Below, in pieces: positions 55,362 to 64,000 of a stretch of DNA of 64,000 nucleotides. The DNA is taken from positions 1-64,000 of the forward strand of contig NZ_JAUOPC010000017.1 of NCBI RefSeq assembly GCF_030546805.1, read 5' to 3'. The position numbers and the translations under genes were made by a program. Within the stretch, counting starts at the first letter, position 1; every line of letters starts with the position of its first letter. Source of the stretch: Cyclobacterium sp. 1_MG-2023. Its GTDB lineage: Bacteria > Bacteroidota > Bacteroidia > Cytophagales > Cyclobacteriaceae. A model generated the notes under the pieces. It did not search any database. It was not told where the DNA came from and saw nothing but the letters and a program-made list of their open reading frames with translations.

Positions 55362-55787
55362 AATTGAAGGAATAAAGATAACAGGGGGATAAACCGTAGC
55401 AATTGAGTTCGAATACAATCCCAAGTTACAAAAGAAAATCAATTTCTACCTGCTGAACTCCGCGCAACCATTCAAAGGCTGGTCTGCATAAAACGGGAAG
55501 ATTTATCCCCTCATGGAAAAGGCTGAAAATTAAAGGTCTTATCAATATTTAGTTTGGTTTTTTTCTAGATATTTTTCACTTTTACTTTTGACTTAACAGC
55601 CGTATAAAACCTAATGAAAAATTAGGTTTCTATGGATAAATTAAAGTCAAATTCAATATTGAGTAATTAATCTCCCCTATATAAAACTTATTCATTAAGC
55701 AAGCAGATTTCCTGTCAAAGGCGAAGGAAATTCAAGGCATAGCTATATCAAATTCTAAAGAAAAACCCATACAACTGTTTTAAGAAT
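55362..55787. other. 426-bp divergent intergenic region
   Basis: No gene. A short perfect hairpin AAACCTAAT/ATTAGGTTT lies at about 55607-55629; otherwise nothing was seen beyond the presumed promoters. Confidence 0.5.
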
Positions 55788-56294
55788 ATGTTAGAAAAAA
55801 CGACTACCTACGCCATTAAAACCCACCAAGCAGTCAACCATAAATATGGAGACCAAGGATATGAATATCACCTTCAAATGGTGCATGAAGTGGCTGAAAA
55901 ATTCATTTACTTGGTAGCAGAGGAAGAGCGTGAAAATGTTTTATGCGCTTGCTGGGTACACGATATCATAGAGGATGCAAGAGAAACCTATAATGACGTC
56001 AAGAAAAACACCAATGAAACAGTGGCGGAATTGGCTTTTGCTTTAACCAATGAAAAAGGTAAAAGCAGAACTGAAAGGGCCAATGATAAATATTACCAGG
56101 AAATGCAAGAAACGCCCAATGCTGTTTTTATAAAATATTGCGACCGGATTGCCAATATTATATACTCAAAAAAACAGGGGTCCGGTATGTTTGAGAAATA
56201 CAAAAAAGAAAATGACAATTTTATCCATAAGACGTACCGTTCTGAATTAAGGGATATGGTCAATTATATAGAGACCTTGCTGGAGAATGAATAA
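55788..56294 (+). CDS. HD-domain hydrolase of the SpoT/MESH1 type
   Basis: 168 aa, single-domain. The pattern H...HD...ED...D of (p)ppGpp hydrolase domains is present: candidate His28/His33, VHDIIED at 57-63 and YCDRIANI with Asp119. No synthetase, TGS or ACT domain. It could be a small alarmone hydrolase that degrades (p)ppGpp or a related nucleotide; phosphohydrolase on another substrate is possible. Stands alone, ahead of a repeat-rich stretch. Confidence 0.75.
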   Translation: MLEKTTTYAIKTHQAVNHKYGDQGYEYHLQMVHEVAEKFIYLVAEEERENVLCACWVHDIIEDARETYNDVKKNTNETVAELAFALTNEKGKSRTERANDKYYQEMQETPNAVFIKYCDRIANIIYSKKQGSGMFEKYKKENDNFIHKTYRSELRDMVNYIETLLENE

Positions 56295-56369
56295 TTGTTG
56301 TATGTAGGGTTTGCAGAAGTAAATAAATCAGACATATGTATTTGTGGGGAGCAAAGACGAGTCATTATG

Positions 56370-56700
56370 CCTACTCCTTCGGCTCCGCTCAGGAACCGGC
56401 TAGCTTATTCCGGCTATGACATAGGTTTTAGGTATTAATAATTTCAATCAGTAGCCCCTCCTCTTAGGGAATCCTAGGTAAAATAGACAATTCATGTTCC
56501 CGGCGGCTGAGCGGAGTCGAAACCAGAGGGTAAAGAGCACGTAATGCTTAGTCCATCAGCTCCGCTCAGGAACCGGCTAGCTTATTCCGGCTATGACATA
56601 GGTTTTAGGTATTAAAAATTTCAATCAGTAGCCCCACCTCTTAGGAAATCCTAGGTAAAATAGACAATTCATGTTCTCGGCGGCTGAGCGGAGTCGAAGC
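56370..56700. repeat. two ~177-bp direct repeats of the palindromic family
   Basis: Units begin near 56382 and 56559, each with GCTCCGCTCAGGAACCGGCT, then TATTCCGGCTATGACATAGG, and closing GGCGGCTGAGCGGAGTCGAA. The core is the same palindrome as in the array at 6.8-7.7 kb. The second copy runs into the 3' end of the GIY-YIG gene. Confidence 0.82.
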
Positions 56701-57010
56701 CAGAGGTACGAAAACCTTCATGACTTGTTTCGTTCAAACACCTTGCTAGTTCATGAAGGTTATCAGTCAAACTTTTTATCAATGCTTCTTCCTTTTTTCT
56801 ACTCCAGCCTTGCACTTGTTTTTCTCTATAAAAAGCTTCATCTATTCTTTGAAATTCTTCATAATAAACCAACTTTACCGGTAATTTTTTTTTGGTATAT
56901 TTCGCTCCTTCTCCACCTTGATGTTGCTTTAGCCGCAATTCCAAATCTATTGTACTGCCAGTATAATAGCTACCATCAGAACATTCCAGAATATACATGT
57001 ACCCTTTCAT
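56669..57010 (-). CDS. GIY-YIG nuclease family protein
   Basis: 113 aa, matching the small YhbQ/UvrC-like GIY-YIG single-domain group. The motif is read as YMYILECSDGSYYTGST, followed by RLKQHQ with the conserved Arg region and YREKQVQGWSRKKEEALI with the Glu. Endonuclease activity is possible but unproven for this group. The last ~15 residues (GFDSAQPP...) are read from the palindromic repeat, so the original stop has been replaced. Confidence 0.85.
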   Translation of the reverse strand: MKGYMYILECSDGSYYTGSTIDLELRLKQHQGGEGAKYTKKKLPVKLVYYEEFQRIDEAFYREKQVQGWSRKKEEALIKSLTDNLHELARCLNETSHEGFRTSGFDSAQPPRT

Positions 57011-57059
57011 TTTTTAAAAGTTAACTTAACTAATGAACAGACAAAGATTCTATATTTTA

Positions 57060-57180
57060 TACCTACTCCTTCCACTCAGGAACCGGCCATTCTCTCCCGG
57101 CGGCTGAGCGGAGTCGAAGCCATAGGGTATAGAGCACAGAATTCCAACTCCTTTGGCTTCGCTCAAGAACCGGCTATAAG
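57060..57180. repeat. palindromic repeat of the same family
   Basis: CTCAGGAACCGGCC, CCGGCGGCTGAGCGGAGTCGA and GGCTTCGCTCAAGAACCGGC in one ~120-bp unit directly upstream of the MFS gene. Confidence 0.75.
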
Positions 57181-57276
57181 ATATCGTTTCCCGACTAGTA
57201 AGCCAATTTAAACAAAAACAAGTGCATATTTCCCGTTTCACGGAACCTTATGCGACCTAACTTCGGTTGACCTTGC

Positions 57277-58467
57277 ATGACTTTTAGCCATACCTTAAGC
57301 CGTTTAAAGAACAAAACTAGCAACCAATGGTTGGTATTAGGGATTCTATTGGTTTCTTTCAATCTACGGCCCTCCATTACGGCTGTAGGTCCATTAATCC
57401 CCTATATCAGAGAAGAAATGTCAATTTCTAATGGTTTGGCAGGTTTTCTTACTACTTTACCTTTACTTAGTTTTGCTATTTTTTCCCTTTTCTCTGCTGC
57501 AATAGGAGACTATTTTGGCAAAGCCAAAGCCATTTTTCTTGGACTCGTTGTGCTTGGAATAGGTTCAATTATCAGGGTCTCAGCAGGCCCTTATGCCTTA
57601 TTTGTAGGCACAGCGCTCACCGGCATAGGTATCGTAATTTGCAATGTATTGCTGATCCCCTTGGTGAAAGCACGAATGCCTACAAAAACAGGGGCTGTGA
57701 CGGGAATGTACAGCACAGGCATGTCACTTATGGCCGCGATAGCCACTGCTTTAAGTGTCCCGCTGGCCATTGACCTGGGCTGGGGTTGGAGAGGCTCCCT
57801 GTTATTCTGGAGTTCCTTGCTTTTCCTTGCCTTGATCGTCTGGTGGCCACAACTAAAACTCAGCCCCAAGCCAAAAGTCAAACCCGAAAAAACAGAAAAA
57901 TCAGTTTGGCGCTCCAGATTGGCCTGGCAGGTTACTTTATTTATGGGTTTACAATCCTTTCTATTCTTTACCCTTGTCACTTGGCTTCCTGACATGATGA
58001 TCGACAGAGGCTTGTCCCCCGTTGAGGCAGGGCTGACTGCATCTCTGATGCAAGTCGTGGGGTTATCAGGCACATTTGTGGCACCGTTTATTGCAGTCAG
58101 ATACCAGCAACAATCCATTTTCAATACCATCATAGGACTAATATACATTACCGGCTTTAGCAGTTTGTTTATTCCTATTCTTTGGCTAAACATTTTTAGC
58201 ATAGGACTTATAGGTCTTGGTATGGGAGCAAGCATCAGTTTGGCCTATACCCTTATCGCCCTTCGAACGGATGGAGACAATTATACTTCAGCATTATCCG
58301 GTATGGCCCAGTCAGCCGGCTATTTTCTTGCTGCTTTCGGCCCTATGTTATTTGGTGTTGCATTTGATATGTGGCAGGATTGGGATCTACTAATCTACTT
58401 AATGATTATTGCCTCCACATTATTTACCTTTTTTGGGTATCATGCAGGTAAGAATAAAACAATTTAA
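57277..58467 (+). CDS. MFS transporter, CynX/NimT family
   Basis: 396 aa with twelve hydrophobic helices. The first helix region LLVSFNLRPSITAVGPLIP and GMYSTGMSLMAAIATALSVP are characteristic of the CynX/NimT group, named after the cyanate transporter CynX and a 2-nitroimidazole transporter. The substrate here is unknown. Palindromic repeats lie just upstream. Confidence 0.9.
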   Translation: MTFSHTLSRLKNKTSNQWLVLGILLVSFNLRPSITAVGPLIPYIREEMSISNGLAGFLTTLPLLSFAIFSLFSAAIGDYFGKAKAIFLGLVVLGIGSIIRVSAGPYALFVGTALTGIGIVICNVLLIPLVKARMPTKTGAVTGMYSTGMSLMAAIATALSVPLAIDLGWGWRGSLLFWSSLLFLALIVWWPQLKLSPKPKVKPEKTEKSVWRSRLAWQVTLFMGLQSFLFFTLVTWLPDMMIDRGLSPVEAGLTASLMQVVGLSGTFVAPFIAVRYQQQSIFNTIIGLIYITGFSSLFIPILWLNIFSIGLIGLGMGASISLAYTLIALRTDGDNYTSALSGMAQSAGYFLAAFGPMLFGVAFDMWQDWDLLIYLMIIASTLFTFFGYHAGKNKTI

Positions 58468-58626
58468 GCCGGCTTTCCGAAGCAGACTAAGTTGGTAATT
58501 GGACGCTACCCACATCCATGAAAACTGCCCTAAAATTTATGGTTACCAATCGTTTAGATTTTATGAAAGCTATTTAATCTGATTTACTTTTCTTACTTTT
58601 GCGTTTTCAAAATTTTGATCAATCTC

Positions 58627-59229
58627 ATGCAGGAATTTATAGCGTCTTTTGGTATATCCGAAACGGTTTTCGACTACTTGGTAATGCCATTATTGATCTT
58701 TTTTGCCAGGGTGGTTGATGTTTCTATCAACACCCTGAGAATAATGTTTGTGCTCAATGGTAAAAAAACCATTGCCCCCATACTTGGCTTTTTCGAAGCT
58801 TTTATTTGGCTCTTGGCCATAGGTCAAATTTTTCAAAACATTAGCAACCCCATGTCCTATATTGCTTATGCAGGTGGTTTTGCTACAGGCACCTATGTGG
58901 GGATGGTCATCGAAGAACGATTGGCTTTGGGAAGGGTGCTAGTTAGAATTATTACGCCTGAACCGCTACCCCAATTGGTAGAATACATGAAAGAAAAAAG
59001 CTACAGGTTTACCTCCGTAGGTGCAGAAGGTAGGTATGGAAAAGTAATCCTAATGTTTACCGTGATCAAGAGGGAAATGCTTCCGGGCTTGATAAATAAG
59101 CTGAAAGAAAGCGATGAAAAAGCTTTCTATACCATCGAAAGCGTGAAACGAATTTCAGAAGATGATCTGAATGTTATGGAGGACAAACCAAGGTATACTA
59201 CCCGCCTAAGGAGTATCATAAGAAAATGA
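58627..59229 (+). CDS. UPF0316 / DUF2179 membrane protein
   Basis: 200 aa. Three hydrophobic helices in the first ~100 residues (with FFARVVDVSINTLRIMF and GGFATGTYVGMVIEER), then a DUF2179 domain of about 60 residues (ITPEPLPQLVEYMKEKSYRF, MFTVIKREMLPGLINKLK). Function unknown. An in-frame TTG at 58615 is less likely than the ATG at 58627. Convergent with mtgA with a 9-bp gap. Confidence 0.88.
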   Translation: MQEFIASFGISETVFDYLVMPLLIFFARVVDVSINTLRIMFVLNGKKTIAPILGFFEAFIWLLAIGQIFQNISNPMSYIAYAGGFATGTYVGMVIEERLALGRVLVRIITPEPLPQLVEYMKEKSYRFTSVGAEGRYGKVILMFTVIKREMLPGLINKLKESDEKAFYTIESVKRISEDDLNVMEDKPRYTTRLRSIIRK

Positions 59230-59238
59230 CCAAGCCTC

Positions 59239-59922
59239 TTATGGCTCAAGCTTTAGCTCCCCTAGGTTGTTCATATTTCTCAGTATCCAAGCTTGTCTCT
59301 TCTTAATATAAGCCGAGGGACGATCGGCTCTCCATTGGATGGGGTTTGGTAAAATCGCAGCAATCAAAGCGGCTTCTTGTCGGGAAAGTTTAGAGGCCGG
59401 TTTCTTAAAATATCTTTGAGCGGCCGCCTCTGCTCCATATAGGCCATCCCCCATTTCTATTACATTCAGGTATACTTCAAGAATCCTTTGCTTGCTCCAA
59501 AATAATTCGATTAGCACTGTAAAATAAGCTTCCAACCCTTTTCGTACAAAATTCCTTCCCGGCCAGAGGAAAACATTTTTAGCGGTTTGATTAGATATAG
59601 TGCTCCCACCTCTCAAACGCTTACCTGTCCTATAATCAGCCATTGCACTTTCCAAGGCTTCCCAATCAAAGCCATGATGGCTTAAAAACTTCTGGTCCTC
59701 GGAAGCGATTACCGCCAAACACAAATGTGGAGAAATTTCTTCTATGGGCACCCAGTTCTTATTAAGCACTACCTTCTTTTCAGAGAAAACCTGATTTATG
59801 GTTCGAATCCCGATCAAAGGCGTAAAATAAACAGGCAAAACCTTAAGAACCAGGACCAGTAGCAGGGAAGTGACCCATAAGATAAGTAAAGCCTTTCCAA
59901 GCCAAGCTGCTAATCTCCTCAA
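59239..59922 (-). CDS. mtgA: monofunctional biosynthetic peptidoglycan transglycosylase
   Basis: 227 aa. One N-terminal anchor helix (about 10-30) and a glycosyltransferase 51 domain: catalytic Glu75 in ASEDQKFLSHHGFDW, GGSTISNQTAKNVFLWPGR, EVYLNVIEMGDGLYGAEAAA and the closing RQEAALIAAILPNP. It polymerises lipid II glycan strands at the periplasmic face. No transpeptidase domain. Confidence 0.94.
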   Translation of the reverse strand: MRRLAAWLGKALLILWVTSLLLVLVLKVLPVYFTPLIGIRTINQVFSEKKVVLNKNWVPIEEISPHLCLAVIASEDQKFLSHHGFDWEALESAMADYRTGKRLRGGSTISNQTAKNVFLWPGRNFVRKGLEAYFTVLIELFWSKQRILEVYLNVIEMGDGLYGAEAAAQRYFKKPASKLSRQEAALIAAILPNPIQWRADRPSAYIKKRQAWILRNMNNLGELKLEP

Positions 59923-60094
59923 TGTATCGTTTAATTAAATTTGTATTGATATTTTAAACCGAAAACTGGCTTTGCCCACAAAATACCTACAGGCAAAAAA
60001 TAATAAATACGCTTAAATTGTAAAACTTTGACCTGAAAAAAATTGATGAAGGTGGGGCATTGCCTTTATCTATTTTCATTTAAAAAAGCCAAAC

Positions 60095-60130
60095 TTTTCC
60101 CTGAATTAAGATAAACCAATTCAGGGAAAA
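60095..60130. terminator. hairpin after hflX
   Basis: TTTTCCCTGAATT (60095-60107) pairs perfectly with AATTCAGGGAAAA (60118-60130). Tail T run is short (four), so termination strength is uncertain. Confidence 0.6.
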
Positions 60131-60167
60131 GCATAACCGGGACTTAGCCCTGCGTGGGTATTATCAT

Positions 60168-61433
60168 TTATTCCTCATCGGAATATTGAGAGAAATCCAC
60201 AACTTCATCTTCAAGGTAATGCGGGTACATTTTCTTATGAATCTTTTTCACCTCCTCTATGATGGTTTTTCTTAATTCAGCAATATTGGTTCCATCGCCG
60301 GCGGCCATAAAAACCGGGTTAATCGCCGATTTTTTGGCATAACTTACTTTCAACTTTTCAAAATCGATAAAATTTGCCTCCTCCACTTCAAATTCAGACA
60401 TTTCCATCAATTCCTCTTCTGAGGGCATTTTAGGCGCTATATCAATTTTATTAAAAACCATGATCATTGGTTTATCACCGGCCCCCATTTCTCTAAGGGT
60501 TTGGTTCACTACAGCTATTTGGTCTTCAAACCCGGGGTGTGCAATGTCTACCACATGCACCAATAGGTCTGCCTCTTCTATCTCAGACAAGGTAGATTTA
60601 AAAGACTCAATAAGGTGCGTAGGAAGCTTTCGTATGAAACCAACTGTATCGGATATCAGGAAAGGGATATTTTCCAGTACAACTTTTCTAACCGTGGAGT
60701 CTACCGTCGCAAAAAGTTTGTTTTCCGCTAATATATTTTCCTTGGTCAAAAGGTTCATCAAGGTACTTTTACCCACATTGGTGTATCCTACAAGGGCAAC
60801 TCTCACAATTCCTTGTCTGCCTTTTCGTTGGGTCTGGCCTTGTTTCTCAATTTTCTTGAGCTTATCCTTCAGAATATCGATTTTCCTTCTGATATCCCTT
60901 TTATCTGTTTCTATTTCCTTTTCACCTGCCCCTCCACGAGTGGCGGTACCACCTCTTTGTCGCTCCAAGTGTGTCCACATTCGGGTAAGCCTAGGCAATA
61001 GGTACTGAAACCTCGCCAATTCGACCTGGGTTTTAGCTTGGGCCGTTTGGGCCCTGTTGAGGAAGATATCCAAGATCAACATGGATCGGTCATAAACCTT
61101 AATCTTCAGCTCATTTTCCAGAATTTTCACTTGTGAAGGGCTCAGGTCTTCATCAAAGATGACCATGTCCACATCAAAGTATTCTATATAAGCCTTTATT
61201 TCCTCAAGTTTACCGGTACCTACAAAAGACCTGGTATCCGGTTTGTCCATTCTTTGGGTAAACCGGTGTATGGCTTTCGCTCCTAAGGTCTCCGTCAAAA
61301 ATGCCAGTTCGTCCAAATGTTCTTGCACCAACTTTTCCGTCTCATTTTGATGGATCAGTGCTACCAATATGGCCGTTTCTTCTTTCGGAGAAGTATCTAC
61401 TAATTTTGCTAATTTTCTACTATGTTTACTCAT
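60168..61433 (-). CDS. hflX: ribosome-associated GTPase HflX
   Basis: 421 aa. N-terminal HflX domain (RFTQRMDKPDTRSFVGTGK, DLSPSQVKILE), a Gly-rich linker ending RGGTATRGGAGEKEIETDKR, then a GTPase domain with G1 GYTNVGKST at 216-224, DTVGFIRKLP (G3) and NKID (G4). HflX splits stalled or stressed ribosomes. Normal length. Monocistronic. Confidence 0.94.
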   Translation of the reverse strand: MSKHSRKLAKLVDTSPKEETAILVALIHQNETEKLVQEHLDELAFLTETLGAKAIHRFTQRMDKPDTRSFVGTGKLEEIKAYIEYFDVDMVIFDEDLSPSQVKILENELKIKVYDRSMLILDIFLNRAQTAQAKTQVELARFQYLLPRLTRMWTHLERQRGGTATRGGAGEKEIETDKRDIRRKIDILKDKLKKIEKQGQTQRKGRQGIVRVALVGYTNVGKSTLMNLLTKENILAENKLFATVDSTVRKVVLENIPFLISDTVGFIRKLPTHLIESFKSTLSEIEEADLLVHVVDIAHPGFEDQIAVVNQTLREMGAGDKPMIMVFNKIDIAPKMPSEEELMEMSEFEVEEANFIDFEKLKVSYAKKSAINPVFMAAGDGTNIAELRKTIIEEVKKIHKKMYPHYLEDEVVDFSQYSDEE

Positions 61434-61661
61434 TCAGAAATTTAAATCAATCTTTTTTAACTTAGGAAATTATAACATATTGTGCTAGCAATAGATTCAT
61501 TATCAGTCAAATTAAATCTGTGTATTTGGAGACCATTTCCGGTATTTATACATTAAAAGACCAATCTTTAAACCACAACTGTACAATTTCGTTTCAAATT
61601 TATATATCTTCATAACATAATTGTCAAATTGCAACGTTTTTAGAGATATAAATCCAAAGGT

Positions 61662-62213
61662 ATGGAAATCAGGGAAACACCTATTAAAGATGTATATGAA
61701 ATCTACCCAAAAGTATTCAAAGATGCAAGGGGTTATTTTTTAGAAAGTTACCGACAAGATAGTTTTGAAAAAAAAGGAATGAATACCACTTGGGTCCAAG
61801 ACAACCAATCCTATTCAGAGGCCGGAATTGTTCGTGGCCTCCACTTTCAAAAGGGTGAACATGCCCAAGCAAAGTTGGTTAGGGTTATTAGTGGCAAGGT
61901 ATTGGACGTTTGTGTGGATCTTAGAAAGGGCTCAGATACTTATGGGAAATTCCATTCAGTGGTATTGGATGAAAAACTTCAAAACATGTTGTATGTACCT
62001 AAAGGCTTTGCCCATGGTTTTGCCGTATGGGAAGACGCTGTATTTACCTATAAATGTTCTAACCTTTACAACAAAGAAAGTGAAGGTGGAATTATTTGGA
62101 ATGATAAACAGTTAAGCATTGATTGGGGAGTGGATGAACCACTGCTATCAGAGAAAGACCAGTTATGGCCTGATGTTGAAAAATTTACAGAAATAAGCAA
62201 AGGAGGACTTTAA
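61662..62213 (+). CDS. rfbC: dTDP-4-dehydrorhamnose 3,5-epimerase
   Basis: 183 aa. Cupin-fold enzyme of dTDP-L-rhamnose synthesis; ESYRQDSFEKKGM, the catalytic RGLHFQ, GKVLDVCVDLRKGS and VPKGFAHGF are all present. The stop overlaps the next gene start by one base, so it heads a surface-polysaccharide transcript. The rfbA, B and D partners are not in the window; they may lie to the right. Confidence 0.93.
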   Translation: MEIRETPIKDVYEIYPKVFKDARGYFLESYRQDSFEKKGMNTTWVQDNQSYSEAGIVRGLHFQKGEHAQAKLVRVISGKVLDVCVDLRKGSDTYGKFHSVVLDEKLQNMLYVPKGFAHGFAVWEDAVFTYKCSNLYNKESEGGIIWNDKQLSIDWGVDEPLLSEKDQLWPDVEKFTEISKGGL

Positions 62214-62968
62214 TGTCTATCATTAAACTATTTAAAAAATTTAATCAATCACCTAAAAATAAACCGCTCGACCTCAGCTGGCTACGGACAGACATGCACA
62301 GTCACCTGATACCGGGTATTGATGATGGCTCACAAAATATGGAAGAGTCCATTGAACTGATCAGCAGGCTTTCGGGTTACGGGCTGAAAAAATTAATCAT
62401 CACCCCACATATCATGAGCGAGTTTTTTAAAAACACGCCTGAAATCATAGGGGCCGGATTAGAAAAACTTAGATTGGCAGTAAAGGAAGCAGGAATTGAC
62501 ATAGAATTGGATGCTGCAGCTGAATATTATCTGGATGAAATTTTCTATGAAAAAATTGAAAACAAGGAGCCTATTCTCTCTTTTGGGAGGAATAAAATGG
62601 TTCTTGTAGAAACTGGATTCATGAGTAAGCCTCACATTCTTTTGGATACATTCTTTAAAATGGAAATGTTGGGCTACCAACCGGTATTTGCTCATCCGGA
62701 ACGATATATTTATTTACATCAGGAGGTGGAAACACTCGATGCGTTGATAGATAGAAGCATCCCTTTTCAGCTTAACTTACTTTCACTGACAGGTTACTAC
62801 TCTAAAGGCGTCAAAAAATTTGCCGAGAAATTAATAGATCGAAACTTGGTGAAATTAGCAGGAACAGACTGCCACAATGAAAAGTACCTCAATGCCATGG
62901 AAAGATTACCCCATAGCAAATACTATGATAAATTACAGGAAATGGATTTGTGGAATAAAGAATTATAA
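62213..62968 (+). CDS. CpsB/YwqE-like PHP-type tyrosine-protein phosphatase
   Basis: 251 aa. The PHP metal site is DMHSHLIPGIDDGSQ, with HIM and ECH... -type blocks (ITPHIM, FAHPERYIY, GTDCHNEKY). Enzymes of this type dephosphorylate the tyrosine kinase that controls exopolysaccharide or capsule length. The start overlaps rfbC, supporting a role in the same polysaccharide pathway. Confidence 0.88.
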   Translation: MSIIKLFKKFNQSPKNKPLDLSWLRTDMHSHLIPGIDDGSQNMEESIELISRLSGYGLKKLIITPHIMSEFFKNTPEIIGAGLEKLRLAVKEAGIDIELDAAAEYYLDEIFYEKIENKEPILSFGRNKMVLVETGFMSKPHILLDTFFKMEMLGYQPVFAHPERYIYLHQEVETLDALIDRSIPFQLNLLSLTGYYSKGVKKFAEKLIDRNLVKLAGTDCHNEKYLNAMERLPHSKYYDKLQEMDLWNKEL

Positions 62969-62990
62969 TAACCTGTAAGCATTATTGCGT

Positions 62991-63953
62991 GTGAAAAAAA
63001 TATTGATTACCGGCATTACCGGGTTATTGGGAAGCTATCTGGCAAAAAGCTATGCCGGCAAAGCTCAAATTTCCGGGCTCAAAAGGCAAAATAGCAGCAC
63101 ACAGCTTCTGGGAAATCTCGCTTCTCAAATCAACTGGTATGAAGGTGAGATCACAGATGTAGAACTGCTGATCGAGGCCTGCAACAATCAGGATCTAGTG
63201 ATCCATGCTGCCGGCATGGTCTCATTTGATGAGTCCAAAAAAGAAGCCTTACTGGAAACCAACACCCAAGGTACAGCCTGTATGGTAAATGCCATGCTGT
63301 CTTCAAGCTGCAAAAAACTGGTTTTTATAAGCTCTGTTGCCGCCCTTGGGAGAGATGCCATCCCCCTAATCAATGAAAACCAGAAATGGGTAACCTCACC
63401 ACTCAATACTCCCTATGCCATTTCAAAGCATCTTGCTGAACTTGAAGTTTGGCGTGGGGCACAAGAGGGACTTGAGGTAATGGTTTTCAATCCATCCATC
63501 TTATTGGCAAAGATCGGTGATGAAAGAAGTTCCAGTCAAATTTACAGATATGTACTGGAAGGAAACCGGTATTTCCCAATTGGAGACATAAACTATATAG
63601 ATATCAGAGACGCTGTTTCCCAGATCAATACCATGATAGATTCCGGACATTGGGGGCAACGGTACATCATCAATAAAGAAGCCATACCTTATGAAACCTT
63701 CTTCAAAGAAATGGCCAAAGAATTTAAATTAACCCCACCCAAAAAACCTTTGAATAATTGGATGGCCAAGATGGTAATCAACTGGTCCATGCTTTATAAT
63801 TATTTTGCTAAAAATAAAATACCTGTTACGCGTCAGACGATTAAAACTGCTCAAAGCAAAATCAGGTATGACAACAATAAAATTAATACGATTACAGAAT
63901 ATACCTATACCCCTTTGACGGATACCTTTAAATGGGCAATATCGGTTAATTAA
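62991..63953 (+). CDS. NAD-dependent epimerase/dehydratase (extended SDR)
   Basis: 320 aa. N-terminal Rossmann motif GITGLLGSYLA, substrate-domain VFISSVAALG, and the catalytic Tyr-x3-Lys as YAISKHLAE. It probably reduces or epimerises a nucleotide sugar, or a related alcohol. Two starts are in frame: TTG 62985 and GTG 62991; the GTG gives a better start for the Rossmann fold. It follows the phosphatase gene by 22 bp. Confidence 0.85.
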   Translation: MKKILITGITGLLGSYLAKSYAGKAQISGLKRQNSSTQLLGNLASQINWYEGEITDVELLIEACNNQDLVIHAAGMVSFDESKKEALLETNTQGTACMVNAMLSSSCKKLVFISSVAALGRDAIPLINENQKWVTSPLNTPYAISKHLAELEVWRGAQEGLEVMVFNPSILLAKIGDERSSSQIYRYVLEGNRYFPIGDINYIDIRDAVSQINTMIDSGHWGQRYIINKEAIPYETFFKEMAKEFKLTPPKKPLNNWMAKMVINWSMLYNYFAKNKIPVTRQTIKTAQSKIRYDNNKINTITEYTYTPLTDTFKWAISVN

Positions 63954-64000
63954 CACACATACAATGCCGTTAATTAATCATAAAAACTTAACTGGTTTAG

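Overview
The window reads as a chromosome segment of a member of the Bacteroidota, most likely Cytophagales near Cyclobacteriaceae. The evidence is protein content: type IX secretion (T9SS) sorting domains, a gliding-motility-type (CHU_C) C-terminus, a lipoprotein sulfatase, paired PSCyt1/DUF1549/DUF1553 and DUF1501 genes, a YpdA-type reductase, a CynX/NimT-like transporter, weak or absent Shine-Dalgarno sequences and moderate-to-low GC. The genus is inference only.

Layout. 1-7.7 kb is an accessory, AT-rich stretch: a broken or edge-truncated ORF, a Crp/Fnr-like regulator, two CPBP intramembrane proteases on either side of a membrane-bound LytTR protein, and a sulfatase lipoprotein. It is bracketed by two diverged copies of a ~113-bp repeat and ends in a ~875-bp tandem array of a palindromic repeat. 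7.7-28.4 kb is mostly housekeeping: YpdA-like reductase, polyphosphate kinase overlapping a membrane class III nucleotide cyclase, a phosphatase-porin fusion, an HD-PycTM protein, MscS channel, EamA exporter, DusB, a CPBP-DUF2007-CdsA-Psd lipid cluster, a four-gene membrane sensor/two-component operon and a voltage-gated K+ channel.

28.4-33.6 kb is the most unusual part. It is almost free of protein genes and holds three copies of a cassette (promoter, 124-nt tRNA-shaped RNA with a ~55-nt variable arm, intrinsic terminator) on the minus strand, five copies of a two-hairpin repeat, two 317-bp copies of a long hairpin element, and one HAD-IIA hydrolase gene between tRNA-like copies 1 and 2. The three RNAs show pairing-preserving substitutions, and the loop where an anticodon would lie differs between copies (GUC, GUC, GUU).

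33.6-55.4 kb: RluF-type pseudouridine synthase and D-Ala-D-Ala ligase; a 1427-aa CHU_C surface protein; a PNGase F-like secreted protein; then two divergent operons of PSCyt1/PSD1 and DUF1501 proteins (one with an NHL-type propeller), a T9SS propeller protein and an amidohydrolase. 55.7-64 kb: a SpoT-like HD hydrolase, a GIY-YIG protein embedded in palindromic repeats, an MFS carrier, UPF0316 protein, MtgA, HflX, and the start of a surface polysaccharide locus (RfbC, CpsB/YwqE-like phosphatase, NAD-dependent epimerase) running to the right edge.

All identifications come from reading the translated sequence; no database search was made.
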